Below, one piece after another: positions 11,561 through 23,600 of a stretch of 64,000 nt of DNA; positions within the stretch are counted from its first letter, which is position 1, and every line of letters begins with the position of its first letter. The notes beneath the pieces are model-generated. The model worked only from the letters and a program-made list of their open reading frames with translations. It ran no database searches and was not told the DNA's origin. A program made the position numbers and the translations under genes. Origin of the DNA: Acanthaster planci (taxonomy: Eukaryota; Echinodermata; Asteroidea; Valvatida; Acanthasteridae). The stretch is from contig NW_019091363.1 of assembly GCF_001949145.1 (NCBI RefSeq), positions 735,871 through 799,870 of the forward strand, in the 5' to 3' direction.

Positions 11561-12965
11561 AGACAAGATCAACACTGTGAATGAAGAACTGTGTGACTGG
11601 GTTTTGAGGAGTGGTGATGTGGAGCTGGATGGGCCGACTGTGTCTGCCATCTGTGAGCAGGTTGATTATTTGATAACGACACCCCTAAGAGGCTGACACA
11701 GAAATACATGCAAGGTTCATAAACCAATTACCTTAAGAAAGGGAAGCAGCCATCAGCAGAGGAGAGGGCAAACCTGACAGATGAAACCAAGATCTTGCGG
11801 TGATAATGGAAGAACCTGTCCTTCCAAGACGGGGAACTTTACCATGACAGTGCTGCTGGTCCAGAAGAAATGCCAAAGTGGCATTTAGTTTGGCCCAAGA
11901 GTCAATTCTACATGTACATGAACCTCACGTTTGATGGTGTACAGTATCAAATTGGGCTGCTACTGTAGGGTATGAAAGAACATTGAACCTGGTGAGATCC
12001 CACTTCCACTGGTCTAGATGGCTGCAGATATTGAGCAACTGTGTAAGCTCTGCCCTTGATGTATCTGTCGAAAAGCAGAGGGTAGTGAAAGCAGCGCTGC
12101 TGGTCTCTATCACCACCACTCATCCCATGTAGCTTGTCTACATAGACTCCATGTCTCTAGAGACCAGCGACTGGAACACCACAAATATCCTAGTCATTAA
12201 AGACCATTTTATAAAGTATGCCCAAGCATTCCCGATGAAAGATCAGATGACTAGGACGGGGGGCCAAGGTGTTTTGGAAGTGTTCTTTCATTACAGCTTT
12301 CCAGAGCGCCTCCTCTCGGATTAGAGGTGAGATTTCGAGTCCCAGCTCATTCAAAAGCTTTGTCAACTGGCAGGCATTCAAACTCACGCACTACGCCTTA
12401 TCCCCCAGAGAATGGGTAGGTTGAGCGATTTAATCAGACCCTAATCAACATGCTTAGTACCCTGGATGCAGAGAAGAGCAAGTGGCACCTCCAAGTGACT
12501 GGCATCGACCTCCATACTTGCTAATGTTTGGTCAAGAATGCTGCCTTCCTGTTTACTTACAGTTGGGCTTCTTATCCCAAAGCAGCAGGCAGTGCCACAC
12601 ACGTATGTCCTGGACCTCAGAGATTGCTTGCAGTGGGCCTACCATATTGCCACTGCCAATGCGGGAATGGCTGCTGAGAGTAACAAAGACAGGTACGACT
12701 GGCGGGTGTGCGCTCAAGCACTGGCTGTTGGTGACATGATGTTTGTAAGAAACGTTGGTCTCGCTGGTAAGCACAAGTTTGCAGACCAGTGGACTAGCAC
12801 CAGGTACCAGGTGATTTGATGCATCAGTGATGACATGTTGGTGTATGTGGTCAGACTAAAAAGATGGAGGTCAGGACCAGACACTGCATCGTAATATGCT
12901 GTTGCCATGTGGGTATCCTCCCCGACGCCCATTCTGAAAGACAACACTACCTCCACTTCAGCCAC
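11561..12965 (+). pseudogene. Decayed integrase and pol C-terminus (Ty3/gypsy type)
   Basis: After the reverse transcriptase no RNase H block is legible; it appears deleted or badly eroded. Integrase features follow in broken frames: a cysteine pair around 12047-12065, the core near 12130-12330 (a VYIDSMS-like first acidic block) and a VERFNQTLINML stretch near 12420 that normally holds the third acidic residue. The C-terminal part encodes GDMMFVRNVGLAGKHKFAD (about 12732-12788), typical of the gypsy integrase tail, and the pol frame appears to end near 12955. Several stops and frameshifts exclude function. Confidence 0.75.
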
Positions 12966-13490
12966 CACCAAGGGCTCTGCCACGCCGACCTCCAAGATGT
13001 AAGAATTTACCCTTCATAGGTAAACTTAGTAACACACCTCCCCTGATAGATCACATCTAGGCAATGAGTGGACCACATGTCACTGTGTATGTCACCAATG
13101 ACGAACTAGTGCACAAGATCTGCAGCCATTCCCTCTGCTCCAATTGATCATGATTTTGGAGATTTCATTGACTTAGAACTAGTCTTCTATCACAAACCAC
13201 CATGCAAACAATGGCCCCATTGAAGATGGGTATACAACCTTTGACTGGTGGGTTCTGCTGTTTAGGGCTGTTAGCCATTGTAGACCGCCTGCAACACAAG
13301 GTTCAACATCTACGATATCATAGAAGAAATCTGGTGCTTGAGAGAAGTCACTGAGAATCGAGCTGCTTAGCTACAGCGTGAGCAGCAATGTTCAAGACTT
13401 TTTAGCTTCTACTGTTTTGAAAAAAGGAGATTAGGCAAGTCAGTGAGTTCATTCAATTTTGTTCCACCAATGACCGTTGCCAACCTCCAA
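12966..13490. other. Flank of the gypsy remnant, no 3' LTR recognised
   Basis: I compared this stretch by eye with 8342-9421 and found no convincing second LTR. It holds no open frame of note. The 3' end of the element may be deleted. Confidence 0.35.
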
Positions 13491-13494
13491 AACA

Positions 13495-13650
13495 GTCTTT
13501 TCAGGACCACGAACAGTCAAAAAAGAGATTGATTCCTTGTTTTAGTTTTTACTTCCTTGTAGGTGCATCTTTTTCTCCTCAAATTCATATGTACAGTCCT
13601 TCCCCAATATGTTCTTGTCAGGACTACCTTGTTAGCATTATATACCAGTT
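13495..13650 (+). repeat. Hairpin-pair repeat, copy 2 (histone-type 3' signals)
   Basis: This is a diverged copy of 6624-6770 with the same order of landmarks. First comes a hairpin remnant GTCTTTTCAGGAC followed by CAAAAAAGA at 13518-13526, then an ACTTCCTTGTAGGTGCATCT-like middle, then a second hairpin GTTCT/AGGAC with loop TGTC at 13611-13624 followed by TACC. The first stem has lost one base relative to the other copy. It lies about 500 bp past the end of the gypsy pol remnant. Confidence 0.5.
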
Positions 13651-15935
13651 GTGCAAGTGAACATTCATACACCTTGTGCATGTTACACTGCTGACAAAGT
13701 TGTTCCACTGTAGCATTTTCATACCGTGTATGGTATTATTCCACATGATACAAAATAGTGTTGATGTTTCATGTGTTTCGCCTGTTTGCAATTTCTTTTT
13801 TTTCTATTGAAAAAGCCAGATGGATCTTTATAAAATACAAATTAAATATGAATCTGATTGAACAGGACCAGTAACTTTTGATATGGTGGTGTGGCTTTCC
13901 TTCATGTTTCTTGAATCTACACCTGGGCTAATGGTACTGTAGATACATGTGAATACAGTTTCTTCACGAGTACCAACAATTCTGCTTGTGGCAATAAGTT
14001 TGGAAAGAAAATAACTTGGCATCAAGAAGGATTTTCTTTGAGTACATGTAGTTTAGTGATATCCTTGCTGTCAGACAATTTTCTAGAGGCTGAAAAAAGA
14101 GAACAGGGCATGCACAGGCATGTTGTGGTCAGTTTTTGACCCTTTGGACAGGCTGTATAAGCAAAAAGAGCCAGAAAAATTGCTCCTTTGACAGCGATCA
14201 TAAGAGACAACATGAAGCCATTTGGCAAATTTGTGTGTGGTAAAATGGTGACTAATCAAGAGCAACATCAACATGTACGAGTTTAGATTTTCGACAGCAA
14301 CAAAGGGGCATCGAGTCTCATCATTCCGCCTAACCTCTGGGGCCCAACATAAGTTGGATAACGAGCAGTATGAGGTAAAACTAAACATGCATGTAAGGGT
14401 AACTCTGCCTCACTCTACATGTTTTTTTTATTACCAGTACTCCAAAATAAGCAGTTTGCAGTTGTGTTTTTCTTCTCAGTGTCGTTGATCCATCATACCA
14501 GCTGTTTGAGATAAACATAAATGCCGTTTACTTCGCCCATCTCTGTGCAGAGTCTGGTTGACATAAACTATAGCTGCGGGACAAGTGCTAGTACATGTGC
14601 CCATGAAACAAATCCCCCTGCATGGTTCCCACGTGACGACACCCCTAACCCCTTGACAGCCTGGCCTATTTAAAGTTGGGCGGAAGGGGGATGGCATTGT
14701 GGACTTGTACAGCAAAACGTACTTCTGATTTGGGGCAAGAGATAAAGTAAGCTGTAAAGTTCTTAACAAAAGGACCAACGATATCACCAAGAGGATCTAC
14801 CTTGAGATGCTGCATGTAGAGATACAGCTTGCCGGTGACAGGGTCAACCAAGTCTTCAGAATGCGTCAAGATGGCATGGACACCTACCAGCTAGTGAAGA
14901 TGGTGTTCACGTACATGTACATGTCTACATGTATACCCTAAGCAGGTGGCAGAAAACTGCATGAGAACAACCTACTTGAATAATCAAAGACTGTAAAGAC
15001 AAACATTGAATACTGCTTGATCCACACTTTCAGGCAAACATGGAAATTGCTAAAACAAAAGAAAAGCGTACTGGAATGTTCAAGGGAAAAATGGTCTGTT
15101 TTCCTATAAATCCCAGACTATGCATACACCTCCATTTGTTCTTATCAAACATATTATGTATGCATCTATGTATGCGTATCGGTAGGCGATGTTCGTGCTT
15201 GCACACTGTAATGCCGTGTTCCTGAATGTCATTGCTTTTGTTGGATGAAAGAACACGAGAAATATTAAATACCAGTAACTGGTTTTTTTGCTTACAGTAC
15301 AATGTGGGCCATAGGGTACCAGACTTCACAGGAAACAATTGGGGACTTGTCTTTCCCGAAATGTGCAGGTAATGTGCTAGACCCGTAAACAGGGCCCTAA
15401 ATGTACGTATACTCCTTCGTTGATACTCGGCCCTGAACCGATCAATGGTGATATCTTTAGATCAAGTTTGTCTGCGGACATTATCAGACATTCGCTGAAT
15501 TTTATGAACTGAAATTGCACCAGTACATGTACATTGTATGTACCCTACTTACAAGGCTAACTATCCCCCTGGTTGCTATTTGCAGCAAACTCGCCTTTCC
15601 CTTGTTTGGAGGAAAAAAAATGTTGCCTCTACAAGTTTAAAGTTGTACGTTTTCCCTATCCCGGGATGACTTTTGGCTGGACTTGCACACTACACAGACT
15701 CCTTTGCATGGTTCATTAATGGTACATGTAGCTTTTGCAGAGAGCCTGTCTAGTAGTTCGCACCCAGACTTCAGCACGTACGTGTATGTGTCTTGTTCAT
15801 ATGACCAAGGGTACCTGCTGATCCATCTATTCGTGAAAAACTGACAGCTGTTTTGTGTCATCTAACATGAAACACCGCCCTCAATTTCGAGAGCTCACAC
15901 CACACACTGAACAAGCCAAATCATAAATTTTATGG
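13651..15935. other. Intergenic, nothing recognised
   Basis: AT-rich DNA with TGTACATG palindromes. Minus-strand open frames around 14083-14870 are short, cysteine-rich in places, and unlike any family I know. No RNA gene seen. Confidence 0.3.
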
Positions 15936-15993
15936 TGTACTGCCTCTGACAGTGCAAAATACGTTGTTAGACTGGCAAGCTCTCTCTTCATGG
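15936..15993. repeat. Local duplicate Z, copy 1 (left part, split by an insertion)
   Basis: CTGACAGTGCAAAATACGTT and GTTAGACTGGC followed by TCTCTCTTC match CTGACAATGTAAAATATGTT and GTTAGACCCGGC followed by TCTCTCTTTC at 17145-17190. The match breaks at 15993 and resumes at 16712 (AAATCAGTCCAA), so the intervening 718 bp look like an insertion. Confidence 0.55.
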
Positions 15994-16711
15994 CAGGGTT
16001 GATAAAAATCATGATTTAAAAAAAACACACACACACAAAAGAATTTTTTATTGAAGTAAGATTTTTTTTGATTTAAATATAATTTCTAATAAGCTAAATA
16101 ACAGTTGGGCCTAACCATCATGACCATTTGTTTAAAACACCCCAAATTCACTCTCAATCCTTTTAATTGCAACTACTGATACCATTCACATGTACAACAC
16201 TCACTACATGTATACTTTATTTACATCCACAGATATACATGTACATCACATGTGAACTGTTTCTTTGCTATCGCTGATGTGGCTATTCTGACCATAGACA
16301 AAATGGTTTGATCAATGGCCTGTAAGGGGGGGGGGGGCATTTGCATACGTGTAGAATGTTATGTAACGGCTAATGACAGTTGTTTATGTGCAAAAAAAGT
16401 TAATGGTACATAGGCAAGAGATTAATTCGGAGCAGGTATACATACTACATGTATAGGAACATCACTTCAAATTTAACATAGGTTACAACAAGTACATGTA
16501 CATATGTAAATTGCTTCAGAATATGTAGGGCCCTAATGTGTATTGCACATAAAATGATCACTTTTAACTTCATGAGTGCTTTCTTTGAAGTTAATTCAGA
16601 ATTACTAGTTTTTTTTCTTTGAAAAAATCAAGAAATAAAACAGTGATTTTTTTGTTTTTTTTTCCATTGATTTAAACCATGAAGTTGAGTGATTTAAATC
16701 AAATAACCCTG
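15994..16711. mobile_element. hAT-like non-autonomous element, about 718 bp
   Basis: The left end reads CAGGGTTGATAAAAATCATG and the right end AATCAAATAACCCTG, giving CAGGGTT/AACCCTG terminal inverted repeats with subterminal GATTTAAATC motifs on both sides. CAGGG...CCCTG ends are common in hAT elements. The interior is AT-rich and non-coding. I see no clear 8-bp target duplication. The uninterrupted relative at 17138-17235 supports the position of the insertion. A solitary right end (CAAATAACCCTGAAAAT) occurs near 37029. Confidence 0.6.
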
Positions 16712-17137
16712 AAATCAGTCCAACAGATGGCAATTACACATGTGCAAAAAACATTCGATAATACCGGTACTTACAAGCCAAGGAGGAGATGCAGAGCAAC
16801 CCAAGTGGAATTGATTTAATAGTATCACAGCAGAAAAAATCAAGACTATAAGCACTCGCAAAACTCATATTGAATAGCTTCTGGGGGAAGTTTGGCCAAA
16901 GAACTGACATGTCAAAAAACAAGTACCAGTAGTTTATACCTAAGTCTCAAGGCTTTACAAGTTTCGGTATGAAGATACTGTTTTCCAACGATGAGCTTGC
17001 AGAAGTTAAGTCTCCCAGTGAAGCATTTGCCAAGTCTAACTAACCCAATAAATATTGTCACAGCCACTTCCACCACAGCCCCAAGCCAGACCAATTGTAT
17101 CATGTCCTTGGAAAGTTGCAAGAGCTTGTGTTGCATC

Positions 17138-17235
17138 ATGCCACTGACAATGTAAAATATGTTGTTAGACCCGGCCAGTTCTCTCTTTCCGTTGGTGATT
17201 ATAATGGTGAGATGAAATCAGTCCAACGATTAGTC
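17138..17235. repeat. Local duplicate Z, copy 2 (uninterrupted)
   Basis: This matches 15936-15993 and then 16712-16735 without the 718-bp element, so it serves as an approximate empty-site relative. Confidence 0.5.
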
Positions 17236-19945
17236 CAAAATAAATTGTGAATATGTGCAAGTCAAGGACAAGGAAATGAAGTAACCCACATCATCTACAT
17301 GTATAACATTACATCCGGCTGACTTGAGGTACCAGTAAGACCCTGAGAGATGTAGAGTACCAGTACCTACAGAGTTTTACAATAGTGGTACTCCACCTGT
17401 CTGTGAAAACCCTTCAACTGCCAGAGGAGATAAAAGAATACATTTAGTTCCACAAATTGAATCTATAAAAAACTTCCAGGACCATATACATATTAAAAAG
17501 AGATGTATGTCTACATTGTAGCTGATTCATCAAGATTCCCTCCATCAAATTCCAATCTTCCATTTTGGTCGGATTATTAAGTTACACGTATAAGCATGTA
17601 ACAAGCGTTAATATGAAGTCGCTTAATCTGAGCATTTTTATATTCATGTCATTTCCATAAAACAGGCTCATTACAATACTGACCCAACTCAGAGAGGTCT
17701 TCCTCTTTACACCTACATGTATAAATGTATATCAGTTTTTGAAAGACTGAGTTCTAGCATGAACTTTTGCCCACAAAGAATTGGCTTTCCATCTGATTCT
17801 TCATAGGAAGATTACCTGCTAGTAGACTTAATTTCAGCTCAGTAAAGCCATAGCCATAGGACAGTTCAAGTGCAACATTAATGTCCCGTTATGCCTATCC
17901 AGGTCTGGCAAAGTACATACATTGTACATTGATATATGAGGTATATTGTATTTGTACATTTATGCATACAGTGCATTCTTTTGTTCTTGTGCTTATCAAG
18001 ACCCAACTCACTCAGGTTCCTCTGTTCCTGGCATAACTAAAGATTTACATGTACAGTGCATGTGCATCAGACAAAACAAGGAATGTCAATGAGGAGACTG
18101 TGTATGCATGCTTGCAGAAGGAAACAAAGGGAAGCTGAAGAAAGCCAAAGGTTTAGGGAACTGTAGAATGAAACTGAAAGGAAACAATAGGGCATCATAA
18201 AGAGAGCTCATGACCAAGTATTGCAAGGGAAAGGGGGTACCATTTGGATCATCATTCCATCCAAACAAGGGACCAAATTCCCAGGTCATGCAACAGCAAG
18301 TGATCTGAGGAACTCATGCTCAAAACATACATGTAACTTGCTCGCATCAGATACTCAGCATACATTAGCATGCGAAATAACTAAATCTGTATATTCAAGT
18401 AGAGATTCATGTACATGTAAGTCAACTTGCAGTTAAGTTCAGCCAAATGACATTCTACATACAAGTTGCTTTCAAACCATGCACCGTGTCCAGCTCTGAT
18501 TAGTTGTCTGCTATTTACAATGTTTATGGCCTGAACTAATTATCTTACAAGCAACATCTGACACCAATGGCTTTTGGCCAGTCATGCAGTCTAGGCGAGT
18601 CTATTGTAAGTCCATCATAGGTCCATAATAAGTCACACAACTCATTGCTATTCAGATTAGCTGTCTATTAAGCTTCACTTTGTCCTTGTTCACTGTAATG
18701 ACTGGTCTTGTGAAAGAAGAGATGCACTTGACTACATCGAGGCTTACATTTTATTCGGACCTTTGAATGCTGCTGTAAAAATGCAGAGTAAAATTCCATG
18801 TTTAATGAATCTGAAACAGCATATAGAAGTACAGATTTTGAATAGGTACATTTGACATGTTTAAGGAGTCGGTCAGATGAATGGCTGAGAGACAAGTTAT
18901 AAAAATGTGAGTAGTGGCTGACTATTGAGACAATTAGAAGTAGACACAGCTGTCCCTTTTGTACTGTTGACATCAGTTTGAGCCTGTGCCTATTACGAGA
19001 ACATGTACCTCAAACATAATGCAAACAATAAAAAGAACTGGTACCCGGTATTTCTGTTTCCACAACATCACTCAGATCACATTACACTGAATATTGCTCG
19101 GGACGATCACATTTTGCGAGGGTGATAAAACCAAAGGGAGGCTAATGGCAAATAAGCTGTGCTGCATTTATACTTGATCCCGCTACTGCTTCGATCCACC
19201 CGTTACAACGAAAGGAAGGTCACCGAGTATGGGCTATTGTCGTACTTGAGGTCACTTTTCGCGTGCTATACAATCGGTGGAAAAATTTCAGCTTTACTTT
19301 CTTTGCCAGTGACTTTGTTGTACATGTATCTTCAGCACTATTACTATGAGACCTCTAGGGATTATTGTCATTCACTAAATGTTTTTCTCAATGTTGGGCC
19401 CAAATATCCACGAATATTAATACACGTATGGTACTCAACATCGCATCATCGTTTCACAGTCACTTCCCATATCGGAAGCCATAACTTTAAACACTGACCA
19501 CGACAATTTTTTGGAGCATCTTTTGAATTATTTGAAATAAAATGGTAAGAACAGTAAAGAACACAGACTTAATTCACTGAATAAGAGCGCGAAAAAAAAG
19601 CGGCCGTAAAATCTTAGGGGAGTTTTTGAATTGTCAAGGGAAAGTCATGAGGGTGAACGCGAAAAAACGGCATGGTATGGTCTGGTCCCGGACAGAGGAC
19701 CCACTACAATGTATATTGTACATGTACTGGTACATGGTACTGTAGTGAGCACAGTACAGCACCAACCACACATTTACATGTACACTGTGTACTGGATGGT
19801 GGGGGGATCAGCACAGCATACGCCATTCCTCAAATGAACTATTTTCGTGAATTAACGCACATCAGAACTCAACTATGCCACGCAACCCAGACGTGGTTGG
19901 GTCAAATTGTGGCGTCTTTTGATTTACATTCAGATATTGCGGAAT
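17236..19945. other. Intergenic, nothing recognised
   Basis: AT-rich with ACATGTAC runs. An open frame at 19159-19497 (plus, 112 residues) starts in sequence with no recognisable domain, and I do not support it as a gene. Confidence 0.3.
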
Positions 19946-19949
19946 CAGA

Positions 19950-20030
19950 CCAGGATCTGATCCTCCCTGAAAGGGGGATCAGGAAAGGAGGATCAGATCT
20001 GGATCAGATCTGGATCAGATCTGGATCAGA
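19950..20030. repeat. Short tandem repeat of GATCAGATCTGG with hairpin
   Basis: About 3.5 copies of a 12-bp unit (GGATCAGATCT plus one base) run from 19990 to 20030. Just before it, CAGGATCTGATCCTCC (from 19950) is the inverse of GGAGGATCAGATCTGG (from 19987), so the first unit can fold back on the upstream segment. Confidence 0.8.
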
Positions 20031-20156
20031 CTGTGATCCACACTGCTGACCCCCTTCATTCCTCTTGGCAGGATCAGGTCCCCTTGCAACATTCAGTGTA
20101 AACTCTTGGACTAAAACAATCTACTTTTTTGAAACTACTTACCATGTCAATGGATA

Positions 20157-20420
20157 TGGGTCATTCCATGAAGTTGGGGCACAGTTTGTGACGGCGTCCC
20201 TTGTTACATCGGTAACTTTTATTGCCCATTATTTTCACATTACAACAGATTAAGTCATTATTATTCGGCAAAGATGAAGCACACCACTACAAGAACCTAG
20301 CAAGATTTAGAACAATGTCAATTTAGAATCCACATGCAGGACAAAAAGATGTCTATTTTCACTGATGTAACATGGGACGCCGTCACAAACTGTACCCGAA
20401 CTTCGTGGAATGACGCATAT
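20157..20420. mobile_element. MITE family B, copy 1
   Basis: The left arm reads TGGGTCATTCCATGA, AGTTGGGGCACAGTTTGTGA, CGGCGTCCC. The right arm is its inverse (GGGACGCCGTCACAAACTGT ... GGAATGACGCA). The arms are about 55 bp and the interior non-coding. A second copy lies at 21300-21563, only 0.9 kb away, with the same interior phrase (GGAATCCACATGCAGG). Confidence 0.8.
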
Positions 20421-20549
20421 CAATGTCATCATTATTTCATAATGTACAATGACATGTCATATCTTAAGTTTAAATAAAATAACTGGAACTTTATGTGGGT
20501 AAAGTTGGATATTAAAACCTTTATCTGAATTTTTAATGAAAGGCAAAGT

Positions 20550-20619
20550 CACTGTCTCTGTTAGCCAGGGTTTATCCCCAATCAACATCCTGATGTGAGG
20601 CCATTCCAGGGAGACAGTG
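20550..20619. repeat. Fold-back core, copy 1
   Basis: It begins CACTGTCTCT and ends GGGAGACAGTG, a 10-bp inverted pair with one G-T. The inner part has GGGTTTATCCC and GATGTGAGGCCATTCC. The other copies are at 22375-22445, 25076-25118 (half) and 27212-27289. The core is better conserved than the DNA around it. Its nature is unknown; see findings. Confidence 0.65.
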
Positions 20620-21055
20620 AATACTTTCATACATGTTTAGTTCTCTGAAACTGAAAGTACTTTAACCAAAATCCCGACCCATTAAATAACCCACACAATC
20701 CCCCAAAGTAATATACATGTACTCTGTTTTTGGAATGGATAGAGAGATCGAGTAGAACGATTTTAGCCTTTCTCCCCTACATACATGTATGACTTGCTAA
20801 CATTAGTTACTCAGTATAAACAATTTAAATTTACTAGAACATGTAAACGGCAAAGGGCATTCAAGAGGAGTATATATACATGTACCGGTACGTACCAGTA
20901 TCTATCACACATTGGCCATGAATTCCCTTTAAATTACAGAACCAGGCACGATTATAACAGCCAAATTACTCATCAGTCCTCCCCTCTTCCAATGGCTAAA
21001 CAATCGAGGACGTTTAGGGAAAATGGTATTGATTCCTCACATTAGCAATGTCACA

Positions 21056-21151
21056 TGACAGACATTCAGAACAATTTGAATTTTTAAAGACTTCAGACCT
21101 TTATGACAGACATTCAGAACAATTTGAATTTTTAAAGACTTCAGACCTTTA
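21056..21151. repeat. Perfect 48-bp tandem duplication
   Basis: Two head-to-tail copies of a 48-bp unit (21056-21103 and 21104-21151) starting TGACAGACATTCAGAAC are identical at every base. The lack of divergence points to a recent event or an assembly artefact. Confidence 0.92.
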
Positions 21152-21299
21152 TCATGCTGAATAAGACTTTTTTAAAGTTAAATTTGAATAAAATCTGGTA
21201 CACTGAATTCTTTAAATTCACATGCCTTGAACATAATAATTTTAATGTGGCATACTAAAGATACTGTTATGATTCGGGGCCAGCTTTTGCTTTAGTTAC

Positions 21300-21563
21300 A
21301 TGGGTCATTCCATGAGGTTGGGGCACAATTTGTGACGGTGTCCTTGTTACATCCAAAGCATTAACCACCTGTCATGACCTTTGGAGTAGGTTATTTACTC
21401 TGTAAAAATAACACACACCTCTGCATTCAGCCTTGTAAGGTGTACATTATAGCAATGTTGATTTGGAATCCACATGCAGGGTAATAGCTGTTCATTTTCA
21501 TTGAACCCATGTAACAAATGACACCATTACAACTTGTGCCCCATCCTCATGGAATGACCCACA
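21300..21563. mobile_element. MITE family B, copy 2
   Basis: Terminal arms ATGGGTCATTCCATGA and CATGGAATGACCCA are inverse of each other, with GTTGGGGCACAATTTGTGAC mirrored on the right by an imperfect inverse (ACACCATTACAACTTGTGCC region). Length and interior match copy 1 at 20157-20420. Confidence 0.8.
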
Positions 21564-22299
21564 TACATGTAAGAGATGCCTTGCACAAATACACCATTTT
21601 CAATGGATAAGAAGGGTACAAAGGAACCAGTCCATCCCGGAGATGGTGGTCCCTATGTAAAACCTTTCCCCAAATCAGTAGGTAGCAGTATAGCAACAGT
21701 GTCTTTAGTATGGGGAATATGGGTTTATGTGCAATCAGATTTATACAACTAAGTGTCCATAATTTTATTCAAATTTAACTGCCAAAGGCTTATACAACTA
21801 TGTACATGTAGAATAACCAGAGTCTATTGTACTGGTACATGAGCAAAGCACCAAGACACCTCAACCAAAGACCAGTCACGTGGCATCCCCTATTTTTGTT
21901 ATCTTACATTTCACGTAGGTACATGAAGGTTAGAAGACTGTCGGGAAATTTTCAACAAAATCATTCATTCAAATAGACGTACGTGTACATGCATGTACCG
22001 TACCATTACTTCTTGCTTACGTGTATATCAAGTAGGGTCTATGAATGCGGTGCTTTAAAACACACAAATATTAAATGCATTTTCTAGTGGTGTCATACGA
22101 CCTATCCCCTTCCATGGGTAAAGCATGGATTTTCTGTTGACAGAGTAGATTTTCATCTATTGGAAATTAATGCTCCTAGATTAAGCACACTATCATTTTT
22201 TCAATCACTTACTGTAACGTGTCATTGTCACTGAATTACAACTCAATTATTACACATTTAGGCAGATGATAAAATGCATTATAAACTAAGTTCAAAAAC

Positions 22300-23600
22300 A
22301 TTTACTTGGAGCTGTGCACAGATGGACATGTCAAATTAAAACCCATATTGAACATTTTACATGAAAAACAAAGTCACTGTCTCCGTCAGCTGGGGTTTAT
22401 TCCCCATCCAACACCCTGATGTGAGGCCATTCCAGGGAGACAGTAGCATTTTTCTATGTTCTAAGAAACTATACTCGTACATGTATACATTAACCAAATC
22501 AAACCCGCTTTCACAAGGACCACAATCCCCCAAAGCAATGAAACAGATTGGCGGTACTTATTGGAGATCATTATATTTCCTTCATACCCTGTGCATGTAC
22601 AGTGCCGTGCTCACATCAGTTACTTAGTATAATCCAGTTAATGTAAATGCTCACAGGGTATTCAATTAACGACTGTGGTGCAAGTACTAGTCCGTGTACA
22701 TTTAATATGTGTCAACCAGCAGCTTGGCCCAGGGCGAGGGATCACTTTCAAACTCCATATTCATGTATGCAAACAAGTATAATCATTGCAAAATTAATGG
22801 AATGGACTGACTGCCTCAAGACCCTTCCACATGAACACTGGAAACACATCTGCAATGGCTAGTTACTTGATGTCTTAACATCAAAGGATGCCTCAGATTT
22901 TGTCACATGCTTTCTAATGGTATGTGTACAACTCAGCGCGTAAGCGAACTTCCCTAGTTTGGTTGCATTTGTACGGTGATATTCTTTGAACAGTTGAATT
23001 AATGGGACATTAAGCAATTTTCCCAAGGGCACATACTTTTTTATTCAAGTCTTTTCATATTATGTTTCTGAAGAATACACGTACGTCTTTAAACATTCAC
23101 AGCACGGATGAAAAACAAAAAAAGAAGGTTAGACTTTTGAAGAATTAATGATCTTATCGACCTTATGGCGAAAAAACACATCCGAAAGAAACTGGAGCAG
23201 GCAGTCCACAAGCACAAGGTTTAAAACGACGTCACAGAGACCAGTCGACACCCCGCCAGGAAATACCGTGATGCATGGGAAATAACACAGTTATGCACGC
23301 CTCATGGGACTTCTACGCACAGTACCCTCATAAAACTCACGTTTTGCATTCACACAACAAATTCCACTGACCACCGTACGGATTAAAACAAAATTGTGGA
23401 GGATGTCCTTGTGAAGAGCTCACAGGACCCGAATGGGTGTACACATACCATACTTTTACACATGATATCCTGTTTGTGACATTTGATTTGATTGCAACCA
23501 ACCTGTGTATTCAGTGCTCGGGTAAAAGGGCCTCAAAAAAAAGAAATATCACACCATTGCCATTCACCACAATGGATCGTTTACAGACGTTATGCTATAT
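22300..23600. repeat. Duplicate segment Y, copy 1
   Basis: Aligns in order with 24990-25990. Shared phrases are TTGAACATTTTACATGAAAA, the fold-back core, AGTTACT(C/T)AGTATA, GGATC(A/G)CTTTCAAA, GGACTGACTGC, CTGGAAACAC and an AGAAAT(A/G)TCACA block near the end. It is clearly diverged and I see no conserved reading frame. Copy 1 of the core at 20550 and copy 4 at 27212 share part of these flanks, suggesting a small array of old duplicates. Confidence 0.55.
22375..22445. repeat. Fold-back core, copy 2
   Basis: The most regular copy. CACTGTCTCC pairs with GGGAGACAGT; inside, GGGGTTTATTCCCC forms a 4-bp stem with a 6-nt loop, and CCCTG can pair with CAGGG across the GAGGCC segment. The same minus-strand frame encodes SPWNGLTSGCW, a string nearly kept in the other copies. 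Confidence 0.65.

Noticed and set aside
19159-19497. 112-residue plus-strand open frame
   Set aside because: No domain, no splice context, composition like the surrounding AT-rich DNA.
20550-20619. Hammerhead ribozyme (CTGATG followed by GAG)
   Set aside because: The core lacks the GAAAC strand and the cleavage triplet arrangement required, in all four copies.
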